A stretch of DNA of 64,000 nucleotides from Ewingella allii (GTDB lineage: Bacteria; Pseudomonadota; Gammaproteobacteria; Enterobacterales; Enterobacteriaceae), in NCBI RefSeq assembly GCF_044430645.1, contig NZ_JAWUDN010000007.1:124001-188000 (forward strand), written 5' to 3'. The stretch's first letter is position 1. Each line of letters starts with the position of its first letter. Below, piece by piece: positions 35,541 through 45,013 of this stretch. The notes under the pieces were generated by a model that worked only from the letters and a program-made list of their open reading frames with translations, made no database searches and was not told where the DNA came from. Made by a program: the position numbers and the translations under genes.

Positions 35541-35900
35541 TTAGCTACACATGCAGCCGCTGCGTTCTGGCTGTTTGTGGAGTGTTTTGCGCCAGTCGCC
35601 CGGAGTTTGGCCGAATTGGCGTTTGAAACTGCGGTTGAAAGACTGCTGGGAATCGAAGCCCAGAGAGATCGCAACATTGACGATTGGCTCGCCGCTGTTT
35701 GCCAGTCGCTCGGCAGAAATATTTAATTTTTTCGCACGAATATATTCGCCCAACGCCGAGCCGGTATGCTCTTTAAACATCCGTTGCAAATACCATTTTG
35801 AGTACCCTGCTCGCTCGGCGACGGTGTTGATATCCAGTCGCTCTTCCAGATTCTTGTCGATCCAGTCAGTTAAATCGTGAATAAAATCAGCCGTTTTCAT
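35541..35900 (-). CDS. rarA: RarA, MarA/RamA-type AraC activator
   Basis: 119 residues made only of the two-HTH AraC domain: INTVAERAGYSKWYLQRMFKEHTG and IVNVAISLGFDSQQSFNRSFKRQFGQTPGDWRK, as in MarA, SoxS, RamA and RarA. It is divergent from oqxAB, with oqxR beyond them, which is the Klebsiella rarA-oqxAB-oqxR neighbourhood, so RarA is the best name. It ends in an unusual Cys-rich tail (SGCMCS). Its expected role is to activate the efflux operon, and perhaps other marbox genes, through the site at 36045-36063. GGAGA lies upstream of the ATG. Confidence 0.87.
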   Translation of the reverse strand: MKTADFIHDLTDWIDKNLEERLDINTVAERAGYSKWYLQRMFKEHTGSALGEYIRAKKLNISAERLANSGEPIVNVAISLGFDSQQSFNRSFKRQFGQTPGDWRKTLHKQPERSGCMCS

Positions 35901-36044
35901 GTTATTTCTCCCGTCTCTCTGACGAAATATAGTTTCTGGTCTGTTTTTAGACTGACCGGATTTGCGGATAAATGCAAGTATTATTGTTGCATTAAATCTT
36001 AGGTTTTACTCCGTGACCTACTTCACAGTTATGCGGTTTTGAAA

Positions 36045-36063
36045 ACAGCACATAAAGTGCAAC
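36045..36063 (+). promoter_or_regulatory. Candidate marbox in the rarA-oqxA intergenic region
   Basis: ACAGCACATAAAGTGCAAC agrees with 17 of 19 positions of the mar/sox/rob consensus AYnGCACnnWnnRYYAAAY. It lies in the 382-bp gap between divergent rarA and oqxA. Further down the gap, nested inverted repeats TCAGGCAA / TTGCCTGA and CCGGAT / ATCCGG (about 36208-36258) could form a leader hairpin just before oqxA. Confidence 0.6.
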
Positions 36064-36282
36064 AGTAATTCTTGCTCTTTGTTAAGGACGTCCCTACAAT
36101 CCCCTCGAATTAATGTATCTTTCATTGATACTTTAAATTTAGCAACACCTCTTTTCTCGCTACAAAATTGTGTCATTGAACGACGCAAATCGGACAAAAG
36201 CCCGCTCAGGCAAAGGACGTTACCCGGATGACAGGATCCGGTTGTATTGCCTGACTGAGCTTACTCACTGGAAATAAAAATA

Positions 36283-37488
36283 ATGGCAAGTCTGCAAAAC
36301 CCAATGGTTAAACGGGGCCGCTCACTTCGCGCGCCTCTACTCGCTTTGCAACTCTCTTTGGTTGCGATCTTGGTCACCGTGCTCAGTGCTTGCGACAACA
36401 GCGCAGCAAAAAATGGCCCGCCACCGCCTCCGGGCGTCAGCGTAGCGGATGTCGTCGTCAAACAGATTAACCAATGGGATGATTTTAACGGCCGCATTGA
36501 AGCCGTACAGAGCGTGCAACTGCGCCCGCGCGTTTCCGGTTATATCGATAAAGTGAACTACACCGAAGGTCAGGAAGTTAAAAAAGGCCAGGTTCTGTTC
36601 ACCATCGATGACCGCACCTATCGCGCCGCCCGCGAGCAGGCTCAGGCCGAGCTGGTTCATGCACGCAATCAGGCGAATCTGACCCGCAGCGAGTCAGGCC
36701 GTACTGAGAAATTGATTGGCACTCAGGCCGTCTCAACCGAGATCTGGGAACAGCGTAAAGCCGCCGCGTCGCAAGCGCAGTCCGACGTTCTTGCCGCGCA
36801 GGCTCAGCTGGATGTGGCTCAGTTAAACCTCGACTTCACTCAGGTCACGGCGCCCATCGACGGTCGCGCCAGTCGCGCCATGATAACCGTGGGTAATCTG
36901 GTGACAGCCGGTGACAGCGCGAGCGTTCTCACCACGCTGGTGTCTCTCGACAAAGTCTACGTTTACTTTGATGTAGATGAAGCCACTTTCCTGCGTTATC
37001 AGTCACTTGCTCGCGATGGCCAGCACATTGCCGCGCCTGGCACCAAGTTGCAGGTCAATGTCGGTCTGGCGGGTGAGCAGGGTTATCCGCACACCGGCTA
37101 TGTCGATTTCACCGACAACCAGCTGAACTCCGGTACCGGGACTATTCGTATGCGCGCCGTGCTCGATAACAGCGAACGCCGCTTCACGCCAGGCCTGTTT
37201 GCTCGCGTGCAAATGCCGGGCAGCCCACGCTTCGACGCGGTGCTGATCAACGATAAAGCCGTGCTGACTGACCAAGACCGCAAGTTTGTCTATGTGCTTG
37301 ATAAAGAAGGCAAGGCGCAGCGTCGCGATATCGAATTAGGCCGTCAATATTCAGGTCTGCGTATTGTGCAAAAAGGTTTAGTCAGCGGTGACAAAGTCAT
37401 CATCGATGGTGTGCAGAAGGTATTTATGCCGGGCATGCCGGTGAATGCCAAGACGATTGATATGGCTTCAACTGTCGCTTCTAACTAA
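36283..37488 (+). CDS. oqxA: OqxA, periplasmic adaptor of an RND efflux pump
   Basis: 401-residue membrane fusion lipoprotein: signal peptide with lipobox VLSAC (Cys37), a Pro-rich linker (GPPPPPGVSV), then QWDDFNGRIEAVQSVQLRPRVSGYIDKVNYTEGQEVKKGQVLF (barrel-sandwich), an alpha-hairpin (residues 105-175), and LDFTQVTAPIDGRASRAMITVGNLV. It closely resembles OqxA/MexE-class adaptors, including the C-terminal VQKVFMPGMPVNAKT. It links OqxB to a TolC-type outer channel, which is not encoded in this window. First gene of oqxAB, 23 bp before oqxB. Confidence 0.93.
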   Translation: MASLQNPMVKRGRSLRAPLLALQLSLVAILVTVLSACDNSAAKNGPPPPPGVSVADVVVKQINQWDDFNGRIEAVQSVQLRPRVSGYIDKVNYTEGQEVKKGQVLFTIDDRTYRAAREQAQAELVHARNQANLTRSESGRTEKLIGTQAVSTEIWEQRKAAASQAQSDVLAAQAQLDVAQLNLDFTQVTAPIDGRASRAMITVGNLVTAGDSASVLTTLVSLDKVYVYFDVDEATFLRYQSLARDGQHIAAPGTKLQVNVGLAGEQGYPHTGYVDFTDNQLNSGTGTIRMRAVLDNSERRFTPGLFARVQMPGSPRFDAVLINDKAVLTDQDRKFVYVLDKEGKAQRRDIELGRQYSGLRIVQKGLVSGDKVIIDGVQKVFMPGMPVNAKTIDMASTVASN

Positions 37489-37511
37489 GCCCTGAAAGAG
37501 AATCCTGAATT

Positions 37512-40500
37512 ATGGACTTTTCCCGCTTTTTCATCGACAGACCGATTTTTGCCGCGGTGCTGTCGATCCTGATTTTTGTTGGTGGCTTAATCTCCATCCC
37601 GCTTCTGCCGATCAGCGAATACCCGGACGTGGTACCGCCGAGCGTGCAGGTACGCGCCGTTTATCCGGGTGCCAACCCGAAGGTGATCGCTGACACCGTG
37701 GCTACGCCACTGGAAGAGTCGATCAACGGCGTTGAAAACATGATGTACATGAAATCTGTTGCTGGGTCTGACGGCGTGCTGGTCACCACCGTGACTTTCC
37801 GCCCGGGTACTGACCCGGATCAGGCGCAGGTTCAGGTGCAAAACCGCGTGTCTCAGGCGCAAGCCAGATTGCCGCAGGACGTTATTCGCCAAGGGATCAC
37901 CACCCAGAAACAGTCTCCAACGCTGACTCTGGTGGTGCATCTGTTCTCCCCTTCCGGCAAGTACGACTCGCTGTATCTGAGTAACTACGCCACGCTGAAA
38001 GTGAAAGACGAGCTGGCGCGTTTGCCAGGCGTCGGTCAGGTGCAAATTTTCGGTGCCGGTGAGTACGCGATGCGCGTCTGGCTTGACCCGAACAAAGTGG
38101 CGTCGCGCGGCTTAACGGCGTCTGACGTGGTTAACGCGATGCGCGAGCAGAACGTTCAGGTCTCTGCCGGTCAGCTTGGCGCAGAGCCGATGCCGACCAA
38201 AAGCGACTATCTGCTGTCGATTAACGCCCAAGGCCGCCTGCAAAACGAAGAAGAGTTCGGCAATATCATCCTGAAAACCAGCGATGACGGCACCGTGGTG
38301 CGCCTGCGCGACGTGGCCCGTATCGAGATGGGGTCAGGTAACTACGCGCTGCGCTCCCAGTTGAACAACAAAGACGCGGTAGGTATTGGTATCTTCCAGG
38401 CGCCGGGCGCCAATGCGATCAACCTGTCTGACGCCGTTCGCGACAAAATGGCCGAGCTGGCAACCCGTTTCCCGGAAGGTATGACCTGGAAAGCGCCTTA
38501 CGACCCAACCGTGTTCGTGCGTGACTCCATCAGCGCCGTCGTCCATACGCTGCTGGAAGCCGTTCTGCTGGTAGTGCTGGTGGTTATTCTGTTCCTGCAA
38601 ACCTGGCGTGCGTCGATCATCCCACTGCTGGCGGTGCCGATTTCGGTAGTCGGCACCTTTAGCGTGCTCTATTTACTCGGTTTCTCGCTCAACACGCTAA
38701 GCCTATTCGGGCTGGTGTTGGCGATAGGGATTGTGGTGGATGATGCCATTGTGGTGGTGGAAAACGTCGAGAGGAACATAGAGGAAGGACTCACCCCGCT
38801 GGCGGCTGCCCATCAGGCGATGCGCGAAGTGTCTGGGCCGATTATCGCCATTGCTCTGGTGCTCTGCGCGGTATTCGTGCCGATGGCCTTCTTGTCCGGC
38901 GTAACCGGCCAGTTCTACAAGCAGTTTGCGGTCACCATTGCCATTTCAACCGTGATTTCAGCTATCAACTCCCTGACGCTCTCCCCGGCGTTGGCGGCGC
39001 TGTTGCTTAAACCGCACGGCGCAAAGAAAGATATTCCGACGCGAATCATCGATCGCCTGTTCGGCTGGCTGTTCCGCCCGTTTAACCGTTTCTTCCACAA
39101 AAGTTCTGAACGCTATCAGGGGGCGGTTTCACGCACTCTCCACCGCCGTGGGTCAGTGTTCGTGGTCTATCTGCTGCTGCTTTGTGGCGCAGCCTTTATG
39201 TTCAAACTGGTGCCGGGTGGTTTTATTCCGACCCAAGACAAGATGTACCTGATTGGCGGCGTGAAGATGCCAGAAGGTGCCTCCCTTGAACGTACGGATG
39301 CGATGATCCGCAAGATGAGTGAGATTGGGTTGAGCGTGGACGGCGTAAGTGATTCCGTTGCCTTCCCCGGCCTGAACGCGCTGCAATTCACCAATACGCC
39401 GAATACCGGCACGGTGTTCTTTGCCCTAAAACCGCTGAATGAGCGTACCCGCACCGCGGCGGCGATCAATGCGGAAATCAACGCCAAGATTTCACAGCTG
39501 CAGGAAGGTTTTGCCTTCTCAATCATGCCACCGCCAATCCTTGGTTTAGGTCAGGGTTCCGGCTATTCGCTGTATATTCAGGACCGCGCGGGTCTGGGCT
39601 ACGGCGCATTGCAAACCGCGATCAACACCATGTCCGGCGGCATCATGCAGACCCCGGGCATGGGCTTCCCGATTTCATCTTATCAGGCCAACGTGCCACA
39701 GCTTGATGCCAAGATCGATCGCGATAAAGCCAAGGCCCAGGGCGTGTCGCTGGATGATTTATTCAGCACGCTGCAGACCTATCTCGGTTCGACCTACGTT
39801 AACGATTTCAACCGTTACGGCCGTACTTATAAAGTCATGGCACAGGCCGATGGCCCCTATCGTCAAACCATTGAAGATATCTCCAATCTGAGAACCCGCA
39901 ACGATAAAGGCGAGATGGTGCCGATTGGCAGTATGGTGAACATCACCACCACCTACGGTCCAGACCCGGTAATTCGTTATAACGGCTTCCCGGCGGCGGA
40001 CATCATTGGTGATGCCGATCCGCGCATGTTGTCTTCGACCGAGGCTATGACCAAGGTGAGCGAGCTGGCGGATAAAGTCTTGCCGAACGGCATGAATATC
40101 CAGTGGACTGACCTGAGCTATCAGCAATCAACTCAGGGCCACGCGGCGCTGATCGTCTTCCCGGTGGCCATTCTGTTGGCATTCCTGGTGCTGGCGGCGC
40201 TGTATGAAAGCTGGACATTGCCACTGGCGGTCATTCTTATCGTGCCGATGACTATGCTCTCCGCGCTGTTCGGGGTGTGGCTCACCGGCGGGGATAACAA
40301 CGTCTTCGTGCAGGTCGGGCTGGTGGTGCTGATGGGGCTGGCTTGTAAGAACGCCATTCTTATCGTCGAGTTCGCTCGTGAACTGGAAATGCAAGGCAGA
40401 GGGATTGTTGAAGCCGCGCTCGAGGCATGTCGCCTGCGTCTGCGCCCTATCGTTATGACGTCGATTGCCTTTATCGCCGGGACTATCCCGCTGATTCTAG

Positions 40501-40661
40501 GCCACGGCGCGGGTGCCGAAGTACGCGGCGTCACCGGTATTACGGTGTTCTCCGGCATGCTGGGGGTAACGCTGTTCGGCCTGTTCCTCACGCCGGTGTT
40601 CTACGTGGCGTTGCGCCGACTGGTGACGCGTAAAGAGCGTCAGGAAACCGTGGCGGTCTAA
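37512..40661 (+). CDS. oqxB: OqxB, RND multidrug efflux transporter
   Basis: 1049 residues, the usual length of HAE1-type pumps. It has 12 membrane helices in two halves with large periplasmic loops. The proton-relay aspartates are in GIVVDDAIVVVENVER near residue 410, with the partner Lys in LACKNAILIVEFARE near residue 944. The start MDFSRFFIDRPIFAAVLSIL and LPISEYPDVVPPSVQVRAVYPGANP are as in OqxB. OqxAB exports quinolones, chloramphenicol, nitrofurantoin, olaquindox and other amphiphiles in Klebsiella; here the range is inferred. It is closed by a strong terminator. Confidence 0.95.
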   Translation: MDFSRFFIDRPIFAAVLSILIFVGGLISIPLLPISEYPDVVPPSVQVRAVYPGANPKVIADTVATPLEESINGVENMMYMKSVAGSDGVLVTTVTFRPGTDPDQAQVQVQNRVSQAQARLPQDVIRQGITTQKQSPTLTLVVHLFSPSGKYDSLYLSNYATLKVKDELARLPGVGQVQIFGAGEYAMRVWLDPNKVASRGLTASDVVNAMREQNVQVSAGQLGAEPMPTKSDYLLSINAQGRLQNEEEFGNIILKTSDDGTVVRLRDVARIEMGSGNYALRSQLNNKDAVGIGIFQAPGANAINLSDAVRDKMAELATRFPEGMTWKAPYDPTVFVRDSISAVVHTLLEAVLLVVLVVILFLQTWRASIIPLLAVPISVVGTFSVLYLLGFSLNTLSLFGLVLAIGIVVDDAIVVVENVERNIEEGLTPLAAAHQAMREVSGPIIAIALVLCAVFVPMAFLSGVTGQFYKQFAVTIAISTVISAINSLTLSPALAALLLKPHGAKKDIPTRIIDRLFGWLFRPFNRFFHKSSERYQGAVSRTLHRRGSVFVVYLLLLCGAAFMFKLVPGGFIPTQDKMYLIGGVKMPEGASLERTDAMIRKMSEIGLSVDGVSDSVAFPGLNALQFTNTPNTGTVFFALKPLNERTRTAAAINAEINAKISQLQEGFAFSIMPPPILGLGQGSGYSLYIQDRAGLGYGALQTAINTMSGGIMQTPGMGFPISSYQANVPQLDAKIDRDKAKAQGVSLDDLFSTLQTYLGSTYVNDFNRYGRTYKVMAQADGPYRQTIEDISNLRTRNDKGEMVPIGSMVNITTTYGPDPVIRYNGFPAADIIGDADPRMLSSTEAMTKVSELADKVLPNGMNIQWTDLSYQQSTQGHAALIVFPVAILLAFLVLAALYESWTLPLAVILIVPMTMLSALFGVWLTGGDNNVFVQVGLVVLMGLACKNAILIVEFARELEMQGRGIVEAALEACRLRLRPIVMTSIAFIAGTIPLILGHGAGAEVRGVTGITVFSGMLGVTLFGLFLTPVFYVALRRLVTRKERQETVAV

Positions 40662-40680
40662 CCGTAAGTAGCGGAAAGCA

Positions 40681-40712
40681 AAAAGGCCGGGTTAATAACC
40701 CGGCCTTTTTTA
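40681..40712. terminator. Bidirectional terminator between oqxB and oqxR
   Basis: Stem AAAAGGCCGGGTTA / TAACCCGGCCTTTT separated by a single base, with a T run on the plus side and an A run on the minus side, between two convergent genes. Confidence 0.92.
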
Positions 40713-40767
40713 TGGCTCAGTTTCAATCAACACTAAGCACTGGTTCTAAATGAAAGCTGTCTTGTGC

Positions 40768-41262
40768 TTATTTCTCGGCGGAAGTTTCTTCATCCTGTTC
40801 CGTGCAGGCGTTTTTCTTATCGCTGCACCAGGTGCGGGTGTCATTACATTCAAACTCACTTAACGCATCAGCCACGGTGTGGCGAGCGAGCACGGCCAGC
40901 GAGGCTTCTTCAGCTTCGCTAACGACCGATTTGAAATACCAGCAGGCGTTAGCGCTGACCAGACACTTGGCTTCCACCTCGGGGCGCGACGCCCAAATAC
41001 GTTTGTCATCAATCACCGCGGTGTAAATGTCACGCAGCGTGATTTGATCTGTCGGGCGGCCGAGCGTAATGCAGCCTGTTCGGCCAAGCGTAGACACAAT
41101 AATGCCGTTACGCGTCAGCGGAACCATCAACTTACGAATAAAACTTGGGTTAGCTTCCAGAACCTTAGCCAAAACCGCACTGGTTGCACGTACGCCGGTT
41201 TTTTCGGCCACGGCGACGCTGAGTACCATTTGCATTGCAGTCGGAAAGCGAAAATCTAACAT
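40768..41262 (-). CDS. oqxR: OqxR, Rrf2-family repressor of oqxAB
   Basis: 164 residues. The N-terminal winged helix (MLDFRFPTAMQMVLSVAVAEKTG, ATSAVLAKVLEANPSFIRKLMVPLTRNGIIVSTLG) is typical Rrf2. Position downstream of oqxB in opposite orientation matches OqxR of Klebsiella, which represses rarA/oqxAB. It carries many cysteines (GCITLG, AKCLVSANACWYF, EFECNDTRTWCSDKKNAC), more than needed for an iron-sulfur site, so redox sensing is possible but unproven. AGGA precedes the ATG. Confidence 0.88.
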   Translation of the reverse strand: MLDFRFPTAMQMVLSVAVAEKTGVRATSAVLAKVLEANPSFIRKLMVPLTRNGIIVSTLGRTGCITLGRPTDQITLRDIYTAVIDDKRIWASRPEVEAKCLVSANACWYFKSVVSEAEEASLAVLARHTVADALSEFECNDTRTWCSDKKNACTEQDEETSAEK

Positions 41263-41724
41263 GTCATTGTCCTGAGCGACGAAGTTCTAAAAGTATATTG
41301 GCTTTAGTGAAATACGCCAAAATCCTGAACGTCAATTGGACAATAATATAACAAACACTGCTGCAATATTGAAGTTCAGCACCCTCGGAGCGCACAGATA
41401 GACTATGTTTCAGACGTTTTTACCCCAAAGGCACGCATAACTTCTATACAGTAGTCATTGTTAATTCAGGCTAAAGGATGACAAGTTGGCGCTTTCGTGG
41501 CATCGAGCGATAAACGCACAAATGGCTTACTACGGCTAAGGTTGTTGCTGGGGTGGGGATTCGCTGAGTTTGCATTTTCCTGTGCCGAGCAAGTTGGCAC
41601 TGGCGACAGGCTGGAAAGCAATAAATGCGCTTTTCACCAAAGCAGGACAAAAATCAGAAAATGGTTGTTCTAAATTTTTAGCTGACTGATAAAATGAGAC
41701 ATCCATCACACTTATGAAGCACCA

Positions 41725-41817
41725 ATGTACAAAACCATCATCTTCGTTTGCTCCGCCTGCTTATTGTTAAAATTAGCTCTGGACTGGCAGGTTATTCTGC
41801 AAGTCGCTGATAGCTAA
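41725..41817 (+). CDS. Possible 30-residue membrane peptide
   Basis: ATG 41725 to TAA 41817 encodes a peptide beginning MYKTIIFVCSACLLLKLALD, with one hydrophobic helix and a polar end. It is the only appealing frame in the 650-bp gap 41263-41913, but its ribosome binding site is weak (ATGAAG, 9 nt upstream). I do not recognise it. The rest of the gap before it holds no supported gene. Confidence 0.3.
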   Translation: MYKTIIFVCSACLLLKLALDWQVILQVADS

Positions 41818-41830
41818 AAACATATCGATT

Positions 41831-41925
41831 AATCCCATAATCCAATAATTATACAATCACAGGATTATGGGATTTCAAAATCATGAAATCACTGAATCAT
41901 AAAACCTAAAGATTCAATGATTCCC
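41831..41925. repeat. AATCC-type repeat island at the end of the binding-protein gene
   Basis: A perfect 13-bp inverted repeat, AATCCCATAATCC (41831-41843) and GGATTATGGGATT (41862-41874), followed by further GATTC / AATCAT / GATT motifs up to the end of the minus-strand gene. The same motif family fills 45.0-45.84 kb and recurs at 55146-55185. Here it could also act as the gene's terminator hairpin. Confidence 0.6.
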
Positions 41926-43227
41926 CGACTGATACAGGGTCGTCACGGCCTGCTGGTTAGCACTCAACACCTCCTCCAACGTCATCTTACCGTCCAGAAG
42001 TGCAGAGATATTTTTACCCACGGCGTCACCCATCTGGTCAAAGCCCGGAATACTGACATACTGCACGCCCTGATAAGGCACAGGGAACAGCGTTGGCTGC
42101 TCGGGCGTGGCGGTTTCTAATGCCTGTTTCACCCGCGCCGCGTAAGGCGCCAGCTTCTGATAATGAGGTTCAGCATAAGAGGAATAGCGGCTGCCGGGAG
42201 GAATTGCGCCCCAGCCTACTGTCTGCGCAACTTGCTGGATATAGGCCGGCGACGTCGCCCAGGTGATAAAAGCCTGTGCCTGAGCCTTTTGACTGCTACT
42301 TCGCGGCACAGCGAGTGACCAGGCCCAAAGCCAGTGCGATCCGTTAGAGGAAATGGCTACCGGCGCTGGCGCAAAGTCAACCTTGTCCGCCACCATCGAG
42401 ATCTGCGGATTAGTCACCATCCCAGCCGCCACCGTGCTATCGACCCACATTGCACATTTACCTTGGGAGAAGAGCTTGAGGTTTTGCCCAAAACTGTTCG
42501 ATTTTGCGTCCGGCGGCCCATAGTTTTGCAGCATAAACACATAATCTTTTAAGACGTTACGCCATTCGTCGCTGTCCAAATGAGGCTTCCAGTCGGCGTC
42601 GAACCATTCGGCCCCATACGCATTGGCCATGGTGGTGACTAACGCGACGTTGTCACCCCAGCCAGCTAACCCACGCAGGCAGAGACCGTAAATCCCCTGC
42701 GACTTATCAGTCAGTTCAGCGGCAAGATTTTTGATTTCATCCCAGCTTGGGTTTTCTGGCATTGTCAGGTGCTTAGCAGCGAACAGGTCTTTGCGATAAT
42801 AAGTCATGCTGCTTTCACCATAGAAAGGTAAAGCATAGAGCTTGTTCTGCCAGGAAAGAGCACTACGAATGGGTTTCAGCAAGTCATCAACCTGATAGTC
42901 AGCCGGCAGATTATCCAGCGGCGTGAGCCAGCCTTTTTGGCCCCACAGCGGGACTTCATAAGTGCCTACGGTGATGACGTCGAAGTTCGTTTTTCCGCTG
43001 CTCATATCACTGAGAACCTGCTTGCGCAGTTCGCCATCATCCATTACTTGCCACTCGAGTTTGATATCAGGGTGAGCCTGTTCATAACTGGTGGAAAGCT
43101 GCTGCATAATGGTCATATCGCCATTCGCGATGGTGGCAATCTTCAAGGTGGTCACGGCATGAGCATTCAGGCTTAACGCCGCCATCGCCACAGGAAAAAG
43201 CCATTTTAGTCCTTTTAAATCAGACAT
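41914..43227 (-). CDS. Family-1 extracellular solute-binding protein (sugar type)
   Basis: 437 residues with a signal peptide ending LSLNAHA. It has the two-lobed MalE/UgpB-like sugar-binding fold: TTLKIATIANGDMTIMQQLSTSYEQAHPDIKLEWQVMD, FDVITVGTYEVPLWGQKGWLTPLD, and NKLYALPFYGESSMTYYRKDLF. Related proteins bind polyols or sugars. No permease or ATPase gene accompanies it. Its ATG lies 8 nt inside the end of a chemoreceptor gene, so the pair is translationally coupled. Inference: it presents its ligand to the chemoreceptor rather than to a transporter, or shares a permease encoded elsewhere. Confidence 0.85.
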   Translation of the reverse strand: MSDLKGLKWLFPVAMAALSLNAHAVTTLKIATIANGDMTIMQQLSTSYEQAHPDIKLEWQVMDDGELRKQVLSDMSSGKTNFDVITVGTYEVPLWGQKGWLTPLDNLPADYQVDDLLKPIRSALSWQNKLYALPFYGESSMTYYRKDLFAAKHLTMPENPSWDEIKNLAAELTDKSQGIYGLCLRGLAGWGDNVALVTTMANAYGAEWFDADWKPHLDSDEWRNVLKDYVFMLQNYGPPDAKSNSFGQNLKLFSQGKCAMWVDSTVAAGMVTNPQISMVADKVDFAPAPVAISSNGSHWLWAWSLAVPRSSSQKAQAQAFITWATSPAYIQQVAQTVGWGAIPPGSRYSSYAEPHYQKLAPYAARVKQALETATPEQPTLFPVPYQGVQYVSIPGFDQMGDAVGKNISALLDGKMTLEEVLSANQQAVTTLYQSGNH

Positions 43228-44854
43228 TAACCGGCTCCAGCGTTGAAGCCGTCGCGGGCTGATAGGCTTCTGCCACGGGTTGCTTAGTTACTTTGTCAGC
43301 AGCGGCAGGCGGTGTTTTTTTCAAATGGAAGAAGGCCATTCTCTCCACCAATTTACCGGCGTGGGCATTTACCGTCTGGCTGGCAGCGGTGGCTTCTTCA
43401 ACCAACCCCTCGTTTTGCTGAATCGCGCTCTCCATCTGCACGATTGCAGCATTAACCTGAGTAATACCGCTCGACTGCTGGTTGCTGGCAACGGCTATCT
43501 CAGCCACAAAATCCACCACTTTCACCAAACCCTCGTTGATTACATTGAGGGTTTCACCGGAACGCAGAACCAGTTTGCTGCCCACATCTACCTTGCTGAC
43601 GCTAGCCTGAATCAGGGTCTTGATCTCCTGCGCCGCTTTAGCTGAGCGCTGCGCCAACTGTCGAACTTCAGCAGCGACCACGGCAAACCCCCTGCCCTGC
43701 TCGCCTGCGCGAGCCGCTTCGACCGCCGCATTGAGCGCCAGTAGGTTTGTCTGGAAGGCAATCTCATCAATGACGCGGTTGATATCGCCAATCTTCTTAC
43801 TCGACTGTTCAATATCTTGCATTGCCGTGACAGCGTCACTTAGCACTGAACTTCCCTTTTGCGCATGCTGTCGCACGGTTTGCACCAGTTGGCTGGCCTG
43901 CGAGGCGTTGTCCGCATTGAATTTCACGGTGGCCGTCATCTGTTCCATGCTGGCGGCGGTCTGTTCGAGGGAGCTTGCCTGAGAGTGAGTGCGCGCAGCT
44001 AAATCATTATTGCCATCTGCCATTTTCTCCGCCGCCTGGCTTAAAGCCTTGGCACTTTCGCCAACATCGCGAACGATGGATGACAGCCGCGCGTCCATTT
44101 GTGCCAGCGCTTGCATCAATCCCCCCATCTCATCCCTTGGAATATCGCCGATGTGATGATTCAAGCCACCCGCTGATATGGATTCGGCCAGACGTTTTGC
44201 CCGACTGATAGCCGCAGTTAAAGAGCGAATAAGCAGGCCCCCGGCAATCAGCGCGATGAAAATGCCGGCGGCGAGAATGCCTAACATGCTGTTACGCATA
44301 ATATTAAAAGCATTAGAACTGGCGCTGTAGTTGGCTTCAGCCTGCTGACGCATCAGGTTATCCAAGGCGTCGATATCTTTTTGTAGAGCAAGACTGCCGG
44401 AACGAAGGCGAGTTTCAATAATGACTAAGGCTCCTGAAGGGTTACCCGATGCCAGTAAAGAACCGGCGTCACGCAGCGCGACCTGATATTTTGCTAAATC
44501 ATTGAGGAAATTCTGGCGCAAAGCAGCACTGCCTGAAACTATGGACGTCGCCTGATAGGCTTGTTGTTCAGCGACGATTTGTTTGCGGTAAGTGTCGATT
44601 TGCTGCATCCGCTGGCTCACTTCGTCGCTGTCAGTCCAATAGCGCAATGTTTCAAAAAGCGTGGCGGACTGAAGTTGGGTCAGTCGATAAAGTTTGGCGG
44701 AGTGCTGTAGAGGAAGCAGTTCAGTGCGGTAAGTAGATATGGCTCTCTGGTCGGCTGCGCGTAATCCGATGATCCCCCAACCTGTGGTGATTGCTAGCAA
44801 AATGCACAACAAACCGACGATGCCTATCAGTCGCGCGCGAATGGTGAATCGCAT
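43220..44854 (-). CDS. Methyl-accepting chemotaxis protein
   Basis: 544 residues: transmembrane helix 1 (about 10-32), a periplasmic four-helix-bundle-type sensor (33-190), helix 2 (MLGILAAGIFIALIAGGLLI, about 190-210), a HAMP domain, and the signalling hairpin with IDEIAFQTNLLALNAAVEAARAGEQGRGFAVVAAEVRQLAQRSA. It has no CheR/CheB-tethering pentapeptide (the C-terminus is STLEPVNV), so adaptation would need high-abundance receptors. The stop overlaps the start of the solute-binding protein gene. No other chemotaxis genes are in the window. Confidence 0.93.
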   Translation of the reverse strand: MRFTIRARLIGIVGLLCILLAITTGWGIIGLRAADQRAISTYRTELLPLQHSAKLYRLTQLQSATLFETLRYWTDSDEVSQRMQQIDTYRKQIVAEQQAYQATSIVSGSAALRQNFLNDLAKYQVALRDAGSLLASGNPSGALVIIETRLRSGSLALQKDIDALDNLMRQQAEANYSASSNAFNIMRNSMLGILAAGIFIALIAGGLLIRSLTAAISRAKRLAESISAGGLNHHIGDIPRDEMGGLMQALAQMDARLSSIVRDVGESAKALSQAAEKMADGNNDLAARTHSQASSLEQTAASMEQMTATVKFNADNASQASQLVQTVRQHAQKGSSVLSDAVTAMQDIEQSSKKIGDINRVIDEIAFQTNLLALNAAVEAARAGEQGRGFAVVAAEVRQLAQRSAKAAQEIKTLIQASVSKVDVGSKLVLRSGETLNVINEGLVKVVDFVAEIAVASNQQSSGITQVNAAIVQMESAIQQNEGLVEEATAASQTVNAHAGKLVERMAFFHLKKTPPAAADKVTKQPVAEAYQPATASTLEPVNV

Positions 44855-45013
44855 AACTCACTCCATAACCAAAGATAAAAGCAATGAATCCGCAGACTAT
44901 CGACATCGTGAACCCCCATGATGTCACGGCCCAGAGAACAACTTATCGGCAGTTAATGGGCAAACTTTATGCAGAGAAATAAATAGGCTGCGTCAGTGGC
45001 AAGCAGAGGATTG

